A stretch of 63,135 nucleotides of DNA. It comes from SZAS-103 sp038234715. Lineage in GTDB: Bacteria > Pseudomonadota > Gammaproteobacteria > Xanthomonadales > Xanthomonadaceae. Below the pieces are notes generated by a model, which saw only the letters and a program-made list of their open reading frames with translations, did not search any database and had not been told where the DNA came from. Below are positions 7,943 through 17,300 of the stretch, piece by piece (the stretch's first letter is position 1; each line of letters opens with the position of its first letter). Position numbers and translations under genes: made by a program. The stretch is from the NCBI GenBank assembly GCA_038234715.1, contig JBBQTD010000016.1, positions 1 to 63,135 of the forward strand, given 5' to 3'.

Positions 7943-8818
7943 TCACTGATGCACCTGCAACGTCGTATCCGGAAAATACTGAAACGTCCGCGGAACGCTC
8001 AGGATGTCGGGGTTCTCTTGCGTATGCGGAAGTTCCGGGAACGGTACCGCCAGGCGGACGGTCTGCTCTGCGGCATGGTCCAGCACGGGAATGCCGCTGG
8101 ACTGGCTGACCTGGATGTCCGCCACGCTGCCATCGCGGCGGATTTCCACGGTCAGCATCACCGAACCCGACAGGTTTCGCCTGCGCGCCTCATCGGGGTA
8201 GTTCAGGTTGCCGACGCGTTCAAGCTGGTCGGCGTATGCGCGCAGGTAAGCCGCATATTTGTATTCCTTGGTGCTCGCACTGATGAACTTCTTGGTCGGG
8301 CGCTTGGCATAGAGTTGCTGTTCTCGCAGCACCTCGGTGGCTTGCCGCGCCATCTTGATGTCTTCTTCCGTCAGGTCCCGGCCCGTCGGCAGTGGTACCG
8401 CGCTCACGGGTTGCGCCTCCTGCGGAGCAGCAACATTTTGCGTTGAGTTCGTGGTGGTCAGCAGGCGCTGCATCGGGTCGGGTTGCGGCGGTGGGTTCTG
8501 TGCCTGCATCGGCTGGGGGGCGATGCCCGGATCGGGCTTCGGCACGTCCGCGAGTTGCGGTTCGCCGGGGCGTTGCGCGAAATCCCTGTCGCCACCACCC
8601 TGCTGGTTCGCCTGGGCCAGGAAGTCGGCCTGCTTGGGCGGCTGGACGGTGCGCGTCTGGGTCAGGATCACATCCAGCGTCGGCACCACCGGCGCGGGAT
8701 CCTCGCGGGTGAACCCCACGCCGAGCAGGATGACGCCGTGCACCAGCAATGCCAGTGCCAGCGTTGCGACCAGGCGATCCCCTGGGCCGATGCGGCGTGG
8801 GCCGGGCAGGACGGTCAC
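7943..8818 (-). CDS. Energy transducer TonB family protein
   Basis: The 291-residue product has an N-terminal membrane anchor (LVATLALALLVHGVILLGVGF, about residues 15-35), a Pro/Gln-rich periplasmic linker and a C-terminal TonB domain (about 205-290; LNYPDEARRRNLSGSVMLTV, VSQSSGIPVLDHAAEQTVRL). It would couple the proton-motive force to outer-membrane receptors. The start is GTG, overlapping the gshB stop (GTGA), so it is co-translated with gshB, an arrangement I recall from Xanthomonadales. No exbB/exbD is seen here. Confidence 0.9.
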   Translation of the reverse strand: MTVLPGPRRIGPGDRLVATLALALLVHGVILLGVGFTREDPAPVVPTLDVILTQTRTVQPPKQADFLAQANQQGGGDRDFAQRPGEPQLADVPKPDPGIAPQPMQAQNPPPQPDPMQRLLTTTNSTQNVAAPQEAQPVSAVPLPTGRDLTEEDIKMARQATEVLREQQLYAKRPTKKFISASTKEYKYAAYLRAYADQLERVGNLNYPDEARRRNLSGSVMLTVEIRRDGSVADIQVSQSSGIPVLDHAAEQTVRLAVPFPELPHTQENPDILSVPRTFQYFPDTTLQVHQ

Positions 8819-9798
8819 GCGTGGTCGGCTGGGTTGCCGCCCCTGTCGGTGCAGCGCGCCTCGATGACGTCGAACAACTGGCCGGCGATGTTCAGGCCGA
8901 ATTGCTTGTCCAGTTCGCGGATGCAGGTTGGGCTGGTGACGTTGACCTCGGTGAGCCAGTCGCCGATCACGTCCAGGCCGACGAAGAGCATGCCGCGGCG
9001 CCTGAGTTCAGGGCCGACCTGCGCGGCGATCCAGCGGTCGCGATCAGTCAAGGGTCGTCCTTCCCCGCGGCCGCCGGCAGCGAGGTTGCCGCGGAACTCC
9101 CCGCCTTGCGGAATCCGAGCAAGACAATAAGGTATAGGCTCGCCATCGACGAGCAGGATCCGCTTGTCCCCGTCGGCGATCTCGGGAAGGTAACGTTGCG
9201 CAAGGGCGAGGCCGCCAGCCGTGAGCGTTTCGAGGATGACATTGGTATTGTCTTCGCCGGCGCGGACGCGAAAGATCGAGCGCCCGCCCATTCCATCGAG
9301 CGGCTTGAGCACGCAGTCGCGATGTTCCTCGACGAACGCGCGCAACGCGGCGCGGTCACGCGATACCAGGCTGGGCGGGCAGCATTCCGGGAAGAGGAAC
9401 GCACCGAGCTTCTCGTTCAGGTCGCGCAGGCCCTGCGGGTCGTTGACGATCAGCGCCCCCTCGCGTTGCGCGATGGACAGGATCTGGGTCACGTGGAGAT
9501 AGTCGGCGTCCACCGGCGGGTCGGAGCGCATGAGCACGACATCCATCCGGCCAAGCGCTGTTTGCGCGAACGCTCCGAGGGTATGCCAGCCGGCCGGATC
9601 GTCGGTGACGGTCAGTTCCGCACACACGGCCGTCGCGCGCGCGGCGTGCAATTCAAGGCCGCCCGGCCGAACGTAATGCAGCCGATGGCCCCGTCGCTGC
9701 GCTTCGATCAGCATCGCAAACGTGGAGTCCTTGGAGATGCCGATGGCCCCGATCGGGTCCATCACGACGGCGACGTCCAGCGTCCGGCGGGGTGGCAT
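8815..9798 (-). CDS. gshB: Glutathione synthetase
   Basis: This ATP-grasp enzyme adds glycine to gamma-glutamylcysteine, completing glutathione. Motifs include VVMDPIGAIGISKDSTFAML, LMRSDPPVDADYL, CVLKPLDGMGGRSIFR (ATP-binding lysine and Gly loop), FRGNLAAGGRGEG and the metal-site segment WLTEVNVTSPTCIRELD. Its 327 residues fit GshB. The start has a strong AGGAGG ribosome site. It is divergent from pilG and overlaps tonB downstream. Confidence 0.96.
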   Translation of the reverse strand: MPPRRTLDVAVVMDPIGAIGISKDSTFAMLIEAQRRGHRLHYVRPGGLELHAARATAVCAELTVTDDPAGWHTLGAFAQTALGRMDVVLMRSDPPVDADYLHVTQILSIAQREGALIVNDPQGLRDLNEKLGAFLFPECCPPSLVSRDRAALRAFVEEHRDCVLKPLDGMGGRSIFRVRAGEDNTNVILETLTAGGLALAQRYLPEIADGDKRILLVDGEPIPYCLARIPQGGEFRGNLAAGGRGEGRPLTDRDRWIAAQVGPELRRRGMLFVGLDVIGDWLTEVNVTSPTCIRELDKQFGLNIAGQLFDVIEARCTDRGGNPADHA

Positions 9799-9880
9799 GG
9801 GTGTATCCTCCTGAGAGGCGCGATGGTAGCAGGCAGGTCCGGTAAAACGTGCGGAATGCCACGCAATCCATTGATGACGC

Positions 9881-9911
9881 TTGACAGTATCGCAGCCGAC
9901 TGAGATATAAG
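9881..9911 (+). promoter_or_regulatory. Putative sigma-70 promoter of the pil-chp operon
   Basis: TTGACA at 9881-9886 is followed, 17 bases later, by GATATA (or TATAAG at 19 bases). It lies 64-94 bp before the pilG start in the gshB/pilG divergent gap. This is read from consensus only. Confidence 0.45.
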
Positions 9912-9974
9912 GTGTTCGCGCTGCAGCACGGATAAGGTGAGCTGTATGAAGCCGGCAGCGACAGGGGATGACCG

Positions 9975-10391
9975 ATGGATCAGGTGAAAGATGCCGGCCC
10001 GACGACCGGACTCAAGGCAGGCGGTTTGAAAGTCATGGTCATCGACGATTCGAAGACCATTCGCCGCACTGCGGAAAGCCTGCTCAAGCGGGAAGGCTAT
10101 GACGTGGTCACGGCAACCGATGGCTACGAAGCGCTGGCCAAGATCGCCGACCACCAGCCGCAGATTATTTTTGTCGACATCATGATGCCCAGGCTTGACG
10201 GCTACCAGACCTGCGCATTGATCAAGAACCACCAGATGTTCCGCTCCACGCCGGTGATCATGCTGTCGTCCAAGGATGGCCTGTTCGACAAGGCGCGTGG
10301 CCGCATCGTCGGTTCCGAGCAATACCTCACCAAGCCATTCACCCGCGAAGAGTTGCTTTCGGCGATCCGTACCCACGTGCCGAAGGGCTGA
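9975..10391 (+). CDS. pilG: Twitching motility response regulator PilG
   Basis: A single receiver domain of 138 residues: acidic pair in KVMVIDDSKTIRRTAESLL, phosphoacceptor Asp in IIFVDIMMPRLDGYQ, and the switch Thr/Lys in VIMLSSKD and YLTKPFT. It matches PilG, which is phosphorylated by ChpA and drives type IV pilus extension. It is the first gene of the Pil-Chp operon and has its own likely promoter. The upstream in-frame part is short and acidic. Confidence 0.95.
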   Translation: MDQVKDAGPTTGLKAGGLKVMVIDDSKTIRRTAESLLKREGYDVVTATDGYEALAKIADHQPQIIFVDIMMPRLDGYQTCALIKNHQMFRSTPVIMLSSKDGLFDKARGRIVGSEQYLTKPFTREELLSAIRTHVPKG

Positions 10392-10532
10392 CTCGACCAG
10401 ACCAACGCATCGCAACCTCAACAACGAAGGGCCGACCTAACACCACGAATTCCAATTCAGGTACCGAAAAGGCTGACTCACTCAGGCAATCGGCGCACGG
10501 CATCACAGATCGGGTCGTCCAGGGGAATTAGC

Positions 10533-10901
10533 ATGGCGCGCATCGCAATCATCGAAGACTCGTTGACCGACACGGCGGTGTTCACCGACATGTTGCGTCG
10601 GCACGGTCATCAGGTGATCAGCGCGGGGAGTGCCGAGGAAGGGGTTGAGCTGGTGCGACGCGAATTGCCGGAACTGGTGCTGATGGATGTGATCCTGCCG
10701 GGTATGAATGGGTTCCAGGCAACCCGCGCGCTGAGCCGCGATCCGAAGACCAGTTCGATCCCGGTGATCATCGTCAGTACCAAGGCGATGGAAACCGATC
10801 GCGTGTGGGGAATGCGTCAGGGGGCGAAGGACTACATGGTCAAGCCGCCCAGCGAGGCCGACCTCATCGGCCGAATCAACAGTCTGCTCGGGATCAGCTG
10901 A
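10533..10901 (+). CDS. pilH: Twitching motility response regulator PilH
   Basis: A 122-residue CheY-like protein: ARIAIIEDSLTDTAVFTDML, LVLMDVILPGMNGFQ (phosphoacceptor Asp), VIIVSTKAMETDRVWGMRQG and KDYMVKPPS (conserved Lys). In the Pil-Chp system PilH opposes PilG, favouring retraction or acting as a phosphate sink. AGGGGA serves as ribosome site. It follows pilG after 141 bp and precedes pilI by five bases. Confidence 0.95.
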   Translation: MARIAIIEDSLTDTAVFTDMLRRHGHQVISAGSAEEGVELVRRELPELVLMDVILPGMNGFQATRALSRDPKTSSIPVIIVSTKAMETDRVWGMRQGAKDYMVKPPSEADLIGRINSLLGIS

Positions 10902-10906
10902 CCGAC

Positions 10907-12223
10907 ATGTCCAAACGCCGCAACAAGAACAAAAAGGCCGGCCCGGTCACCATCTTCAGGCCGGAGCAACCGGCCGCCCCGAATGCGCCCGAAATGGATG
11001 CGGGGGCCGAGGCAGAGGCGAGCCAGGTGCCCGACATGCAAGCGTCCGCAGAGCCCGAGGCTGACGGCGCTTCTGATCGCGACATGGATTCCCTGCATGA
11101 CATGCATTTCACGCTCGACGAGCCCGCAGCGGAGGACCCCGCAGCCGAGGAGCCCGCAGCCGAGCAGGAACCGGCAGCTGCGGAGTCCGCGACTGCCCAG
11201 GAACCGCTCGCCGAAATGAACCTGTCGTGGTCCAACGCCGATACTGAAACAAGCGAGGCTCCGGTTGGGCGCGTCGACGAAGTCGAGGATGCGTCCGGTG
11301 CGCTTGCACGCGCAATCGATGTCGATCCTGACACCATCACGTCCAATGCCGCTTACGTCGAGTCGATTCCGATCGTCGAAGCGCAGGACACGATGCTCGA
11401 AATGGGCGAGCAACAGATGGAAGCGAATGCCGACGACGCCCATGCCGGCACCGCATGGGGTTCGGTTGGAGCGTCGGCGAGCGGTACGGCAGTCACGTTC
11501 GATATTCCCGATTCCGATGCTGCCGCGCCCGATGTCGTTGCGCAGTCAGGCGACAAGGGTAGGAAGTCTGATCGGAAGCTCAAGCTCAACAAGCTGCAAA
11601 AACACGCGCGTAGCGCCCCGGCACCCGAACCCGAAGCAGCGCCTCCGGAATCGGCGCCACCTGCAGTCCCGCGGCCACCGCGCGAACCGCGCACCGCCGC
11701 TTTTGCCAAACTGGCCGAATACCAGAGCCTGAGCCTGGCGCACGTTCCTGGCTTGCCGGAAGAGACGGATGTGCCTGGACACTGGCGCGGAGTCGGATTC
11801 GGGCTTGGGGGGCGCCGCCTCGTAAGCGCATTCGACGAGGTGGTCGAGATCATGCGCTTGCCGCAGATCACCCACGTTCCGGGCACCCAGCCCTGGATGC
11901 TTGGCGTGGCCAACGTGCGCGGCACCTTGCTGCCGGTGGTCGATCTCAAGCAGTTCCTCGAAGGCGAACGCACCGTGATGCACGAAAGCCAGCGCGTCCT
12001 CGTGGTGCGGCAGGCGGGCGGAAACGTCGCCGTGCTGATCGACCAGTTGTATGGCCAGCGCAGCTTCAACGACTCGCAAAAGATGGCTACCACTGCAGTC
12101 GACAGCGAGAGCCGATACGGCTATTTCATCAAGCAGGTGTACCGTGTGGGCGATAACGACTGGGGTGTGTTCAGCATGTCAATGCTGACCCGCACGCCGG
12201 AATTCAGGCAGGCCGCGGCGTGA
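10907..12223 (+). CDS. pilI: CheW-like adaptor PilI with long acidic N-terminal extension
   Basis: The CheW domain occupies about residues 295-435 (WRGVGFGLGGRRLVSAFDEV, GVANVRGTLLPVVDLKQFL, RVLVVRQAGGNVAVLIDQLYG), linking PilJ to the ChpA kinase. It is preceded by roughly 290 residues rich in Ala, Glu, Asp and Pro with no recognised domain; typical PilI is about 180 residues in total. The start MSKRRNKNKKAG is five bases after pilH and gives a basic N terminus, which supports it over the longer frame that overlaps pilH. Confidence 0.9.
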   Translation: MSKRRNKNKKAGPVTIFRPEQPAAPNAPEMDAGAEAEASQVPDMQASAEPEADGASDRDMDSLHDMHFTLDEPAAEDPAAEEPAAEQEPAAAESATAQEPLAEMNLSWSNADTETSEAPVGRVDEVEDASGALARAIDVDPDTITSNAAYVESIPIVEAQDTMLEMGEQQMEANADDAHAGTAWGSVGASASGTAVTFDIPDSDAAAPDVVAQSGDKGRKSDRKLKLNKLQKHARSAPAPEPEAAPPESAPPAVPRPPREPRTAAFAKLAEYQSLSLAHVPGLPEETDVPGHWRGVGFGLGGRRLVSAFDEVVEIMRLPQITHVPGTQPWMLGVANVRGTLLPVVDLKQFLEGERTVMHESQRVLVVRQAGGNVAVLIDQLYGQRSFNDSQKMATTAVDSESRYGYFIKQVYRVGDNDWGVFSMSMLTRTPEFRQAAA

Positions 12224-12260
12224 GCGGCGGTTCGTTCTTACAAGTGATCGAGGTCGAGTC

Positions 12261-14291
12261 ATGAGCAACGTAGGCGGTGGACTTGTCGGACGGGCCCGCA
12301 ACTGGGGCACCAATTTCTGGATCATCCTGGCCGGTACCGCGGTATTGGTGTTCGTCGCGAATTACCTCGCGTCGACCTACTACAGCGACCGCGAGACATG
12401 GGGACGCGGCCTGGTGGCCGATATCCAGGTGAAGTCGCAGCAACTCGCGGTCCAGGCCAAGGATGCCGTCGCCGGCGACCAGGACGCCTTCGCAAAGTTC
12501 AAGGACACCCGGGCTGCAATTGATACCGACGTCAAGGACTTGCAGGAAGGCAAGAGTCCGTATTCCGGGTTTCGCGGAGCCATGGGAATCAGCGCGCCGC
12601 TGGACAAGGTCGCTGCCACCTGGGCGCCGATCGCATCCAATGCCGACCTGATCATCCGCAACCAGGACCAGGTGCTGGCCATCGCCCAGAGCGCCGACCA
12701 GTTCGCGGCCAAGGTGACTCCGCTGAAATCGCGCATGGATGAAGTAGCACGCGCGATGTCGGATGGTGGCGCGCCCGCCGCGCAGTTGCTGCTCGCCATG
12801 CGTCAGATCAACCTCGCCGATACGATCTCGCGCGACGTCGCGATCCTGCGCGGCGGTGGACCAGGATCCGTGCAGGCAGGCGAGGCTCTCAACCGCGAGT
12901 CGAACCTGTTCAGCCAGGTACTCAATGGCTTCCAGAACGGCGATGCCGGCCTTGGCATCACCAAGCTCAACGGTTCGGCTGCAGTGGCTGCGTTGAACCA
13001 GGTCAGCAAGCTCAATGTCGATGCACAGCAGTCGCTCGGCACGATCCTCAAGTCGGCCAAACAGTTTGCCGAAGTGCAGGACGCCGAGAAGCAGATTACC
13101 GATGGATCGACACAGTTGCTGGCCAGCGCGCAGGATCTGTACACCTCGTTCAATTCGTTGTCCCTGCGGCGCATCTTCCCGAGCACGTATGTCGCGTTCA
13201 TTTCGGGCGTCCTCGCCCTGATCGGCCTGTTCGGACTGGCCTTCAAACTGTATCGCGACCAGGCCGCGCGCTATCGCAAGTCGCAGGAAGACAGCCAGCG
13301 CAATCAGGAGGCGATCATGCGCCTGCTGAATGAAACCGGTTCGCTCGCCGAAGGCGACCTGACCGTGCGCGCAACCGTCACCGAGGACATCACCGGCGCC
13401 ATCGCCGACTCGATCAACCTCGCGGTCGAAGAGCTGCGCAGCCTGGTAACGACCATCAACGAGACCGCAGTGCAGGTCGCCGCGGCATCGCAGGAAACCC
13501 AGGCCACGGCAATGCACCTGGCCGAAGCAGCAGAGCACCAGGCGCAGCAGATCAATACAGCCTCGGACAAGATCTCGGAAATGGCGGCCTCGATCGACGA
13601 AGTCTCGAAAAACTCCGCCGAGTCTGCCGACGTGGCGCAGCGCTCCGTGCAGATCGCCGCGAAGGGCGCCGATGTGGTACGCCAGACCATCCAGGGCATG
13701 GACAGCATCCGCGACCAGATCCAGGAAACCTCGAAGCGCATCAAGCGCCTCGGCGAGAGCTCGCAGGAAATCGGCTCGATCGTTGAACTGATCAACGACA
13801 TCTCGGAGCAGACCAATATCCTGGCGCTGAACGCCGCGATCCAGGCCGCATCAGCCGGTGAGGCGGGCCGCGGGTTCGCGGTCGTGGCCGACGAAGTGCA
13901 GCGACTTGCAGAACGTGCGTCCAACGCCACGAAGCGCATCGAGACGCTGGTCCAGACGATTCAGTCCGATACCAACGAAGCGGTGAACTCGATGGAACAG
14001 ACCACCGCCGAAGTGGTGTCGGGTGCGCGACTGGCCGAGGACGCCGGCTTGGCACTTGGCGAGATCGAAACGGTGTCGACCGATCTGGCCAACCTGATTT
14101 CGAACATCTCGACCGCCGCCAAGCAGCAGTCCACGGCGGCAACCGATATCACCGCAACCATGAACTCGATTCAGGAGATCACCTCGCAGACTTCGCACGG
14201 TGCAAGCCAGACGGCCGAGTCGATCGGAAATCTTGCTCAGCTGGCTGCGAATTTGCGGCGGTCGGTCGCCGACTTCAAGCTGCCGGGCTGA
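12261..14291 (+). CDS. pilJ: Twitching motility methyl-accepting chemotaxis protein PilJ
   Basis: A 676-residue chemoreceptor with two membrane segments (about 15-35, FWIILAGTAVLVFVANYLA, and about 311-332, YVAFISGVLALIGLFGLAF) enclosing a periplasmic sensor that in Pseudomonas senses pilin. A HAMP-like region follows, then a cytoplasmic coiled coil with the highly conserved tip (TNILALNAAIQAASAGEAGR, GFAVVADEVQRLAERA). It signals through PilI/ChpC to ChpA. No pilK methyltransferase gene follows. Confidence 0.95.
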   Translation: MSNVGGGLVGRARNWGTNFWIILAGTAVLVFVANYLASTYYSDRETWGRGLVADIQVKSQQLAVQAKDAVAGDQDAFAKFKDTRAAIDTDVKDLQEGKSPYSGFRGAMGISAPLDKVAATWAPIASNADLIIRNQDQVLAIAQSADQFAAKVTPLKSRMDEVARAMSDGGAPAAQLLLAMRQINLADTISRDVAILRGGGPGSVQAGEALNRESNLFSQVLNGFQNGDAGLGITKLNGSAAVAALNQVSKLNVDAQQSLGTILKSAKQFAEVQDAEKQITDGSTQLLASAQDLYTSFNSLSLRRIFPSTYVAFISGVLALIGLFGLAFKLYRDQAARYRKSQEDSQRNQEAIMRLLNETGSLAEGDLTVRATVTEDITGAIADSINLAVEELRSLVTTINETAVQVAAASQETQATAMHLAEAAEHQAQQINTASDKISEMAASIDEVSKNSAESADVAQRSVQIAAKGADVVRQTIQGMDSIRDQIQETSKRIKRLGESSQEIGSIVELINDISEQTNILALNAAIQAASAGEAGRGFAVVADEVQRLAERASNATKRIETLVQTIQSDTNEAVNSMEQTTAEVVSGARLAEDAGLALGEIETVSTDLANLISNISTAAKQQSTAATDITATMNSIQEITSQTSHGASQTAESIGNLAQLAANLRRSVADFKLPG

Positions 14292-14361
14292 GAGGCCTCC
14301 ACGTGACAGTACGGCGCAAGTCCGTTGTTGTGAAGGACGTGCGCGCTGACGGGATTTCGGG

Positions 14362-17300
14362 ATGAGGCTGCAACAAGATTCCAATTTCACCACCCTGAGT
14401 TGGGTAAAGCCCGAACTCGACGAGACGCTTCGACAGGCGCGACAGGCGCTTGAAGCGCACGTCGAGCATGGTGCCGAGCGCGGACAGATGCAGGTGTGCG
14501 TGGCCCAGTTGCACCAGGTGCAGGGCACGTTGCGCATGGTCGAGTTGTACGGCGCGGCCATGGTGGCAGAGGAGATGGAGCAACTCGCCAACGCGTTGCT
14601 TGGCGATGGGGTGGCCAATCGCGAGGAAGCCTACGGTGCGCTGATGCGCAGCATCATGCAGTTGCCCGACTATCTCGAGCGCCTGCAGAGCGGCCACAAA
14701 GACATCCCGATGGTGCTGCTGCCGTTGCTCAACGACCTGCGCGGTGCGCGCGGCGAGAAAGTGGTTCCGGAGAGCGTGCTGTTTTCAGTCGATCTGACGC
14801 GGCCACTTCCAGCGTCGACAGGCGCGCCGCACGCGGCGCTGGACAACGAGTTGCTCCGTGCAAACCTCGATCCGCTGCACACGATCTTCCAGAACGCTTT
14901 GCTGCCCTGGCTGAGGGACGTGGAACGGCCAGAGCACATGACGGTGCTCGCCGATGTGTGCTCCCGCGTGCTGGGATTGCTCAGTGTCGAGCCGGCGCGC
15001 AAGCTTTTCTGGGTTTCATCGCAAATCCTTGAAGCCCTGCGTTCCGGCGCATTTGTCGCCAGCAAGCCGCTCAAGCAGGCGCTGGCAAGACTTGAGCACG
15101 AGATCAAGCGGCTCTCCCACGACGGCGAATCGGCGTTCGTGGCCGCGCCGCCTACCGAACTGACCAAGCAGCTGCTGTACTACGTCGCAAGCGCACCGAC
15201 TGACGACGCACGCATCGTCGCGGTTCGCGAAGTTTTCGGCCTCGACAAGCAACAGCACGACGAGAGCGAGCTCGCGCATGCGCGCGGCAGCCTGACCGGA
15301 CACAACCGCGAATTGCTCGACACGGTTTCCGCGGGCATCAAGGAAGATTTGCTGAGGGTCAAGGAAGCACTGGACATGCACCTGCGCACGAGTGGCGCGC
15401 CGGTTGCCGAACTTGCTCCCCAGGCAGAAGCCCTGGGCGCAATCGCCGATACCCTCGGGATGCTGGGATTGGGTATTCCGCGTCGCGTCGTGCAAGACCA
15501 GCGCACAGCAATCCAGTCGCTATCCAGTGGCCAGCGCGTGGCCGACGAAAGCGCACTGCTGGATATTGCAGGCGCATTGCTCTATGTCGAAGCGTCCCTC
15601 GACGACCAGGTGGCCCGCCTGGGCCAAGCTCCCGATGAGCAAAGCCAGGACGGCGCGGCGATGCCGCTACGCGAGTCGCAGCAGGCACTGGATGCGCTGA
15701 TCAAGGAGTCGGTGGCGAATTTCGTGCAGGCACGCCAATGTTTCGTCGCGTTCATCGAGGCCGGTTGGGATCATGCGCAACTGCACGACGTACCGCGTCT
15801 GCTCGATGAAGTCTCCGGCGCGATGCACTTGCTCGAGCAACTGCGCGCCGCGCGTCAGTTGCATGCGTTCAGCGTGTTCACCCAGATCGAGCTCGTGCAG
15901 TTGCAGCGGGTACCCGATGCATTCCAGATGGATCGGCTCGCAGACGCGCTTGCCAGCCTGGAGTATTACCTGGAAGCATTGCGCGACCATCGTCCGCAAC
16001 GCGACCGGATACTGGAATTGGCCGAGCACGGCCTGGTCGCTCTCGGATACTGGCCAGTGCCCGCGGCGGCCGAACAGACAATCGCCGATGCGGCCAGGCC
16101 GAAGGCCAAGGTTGCGCCAGCCGCCCCGGCCGTTCTGGAGGCTCCCGCGCCAGCGATGGTTGAAGCAGCCCCGGTTGCCGAGGTTGCCCAGCGGGCAGAG
16201 TCGGCGGCAGAAAGGGTTGCAACGCCGACAGACGAACCCATCGAGACTGTTGCCGCCGCGGAAGGACCAGCGCCGGTTGTCTCCGAACCGGTTGCCGAGG
16301 TCAGCGCAGCCGTCGCACCGACTGCCCCAGCGGTACCACGCATCAACTACGGGTTTGCCGAGAACGCCGAGATCGATGACGACATCCGCGAGGTGTTCAT
16401 CGAAGAGCTCGACGAAGAGACCACCAACCTCAACCAATTGTTCGCCGAATGGTCTGCGGCGCCGACCGAAACCGATGTGTTGCGCCCGCTGCGCCGCGTT
16501 TTCCATACGCTCAAGGGCAGTGGCCGGCTGGTCGGTGCGCTTGAGCTGGGTGAGTTCAGCTGGCACGTGGAAAGCATGCTCAACCGCGTTCTTGATGGCA
16601 GCCGTCCTGCAAGTCAGGCCGTGGTGGCGCTGGTAGGGCTCGCGGCCGATACGCTGCCGGAGTTCCGCGCAGCGCTCATGGGCAATGGCACCGTGACAGC
16701 GGACATCGCCGGCCTCATCGTCTATGCCGATCGCGTTGCGGCGGGCGAAGAAGTCTTCTATGCGCCCGCAGCGCCCGCCGTTGTCGAGCCTGCAGTTGTC
16801 GAGCCTGCAGTTGTCGAGACCGTGGCCGAGCCGGTCGTGGAAACGGTTGCCGAAGAGGCAGCTGTGTCGCAGGAAGAAATCGAGGTCGCGGCAACCGAAG
16901 AAGAAGCGGTTCCGGAAGGCGAGTACGCGAGCGTCGACCCGGTGTTGCTTGAAATCCTGCGAGCCGAGGTCGAGGCGCACCTGCAGACGATCCAGCATTG
17001 GAGCGCAACAGCCGCCGTCTCGCCGGCGAAGGCGACCGACGCGCTGCTGCGCGCGGTGCATACCATCAGCGGTGCATTCGCGATGACCGAAGTGCCGCTC
17101 ATCACGGATGTCCTGTCGCCGACGGAAGGCTACATCCGCCGACTGCTGGCGCATCGCGAGCAGCCGTCCGCAGCAGGTATCGCCTTGATCGGCGATGTCG
17201 CGGTTGCAATCGAAGGCGTACTGGCCGCGTTGCAGCAGTCCAGGCCCATGATCGCGCCGCAGGAAGTGCTCGCAGACCGTGCGGTCGCACTGCGCGATGC

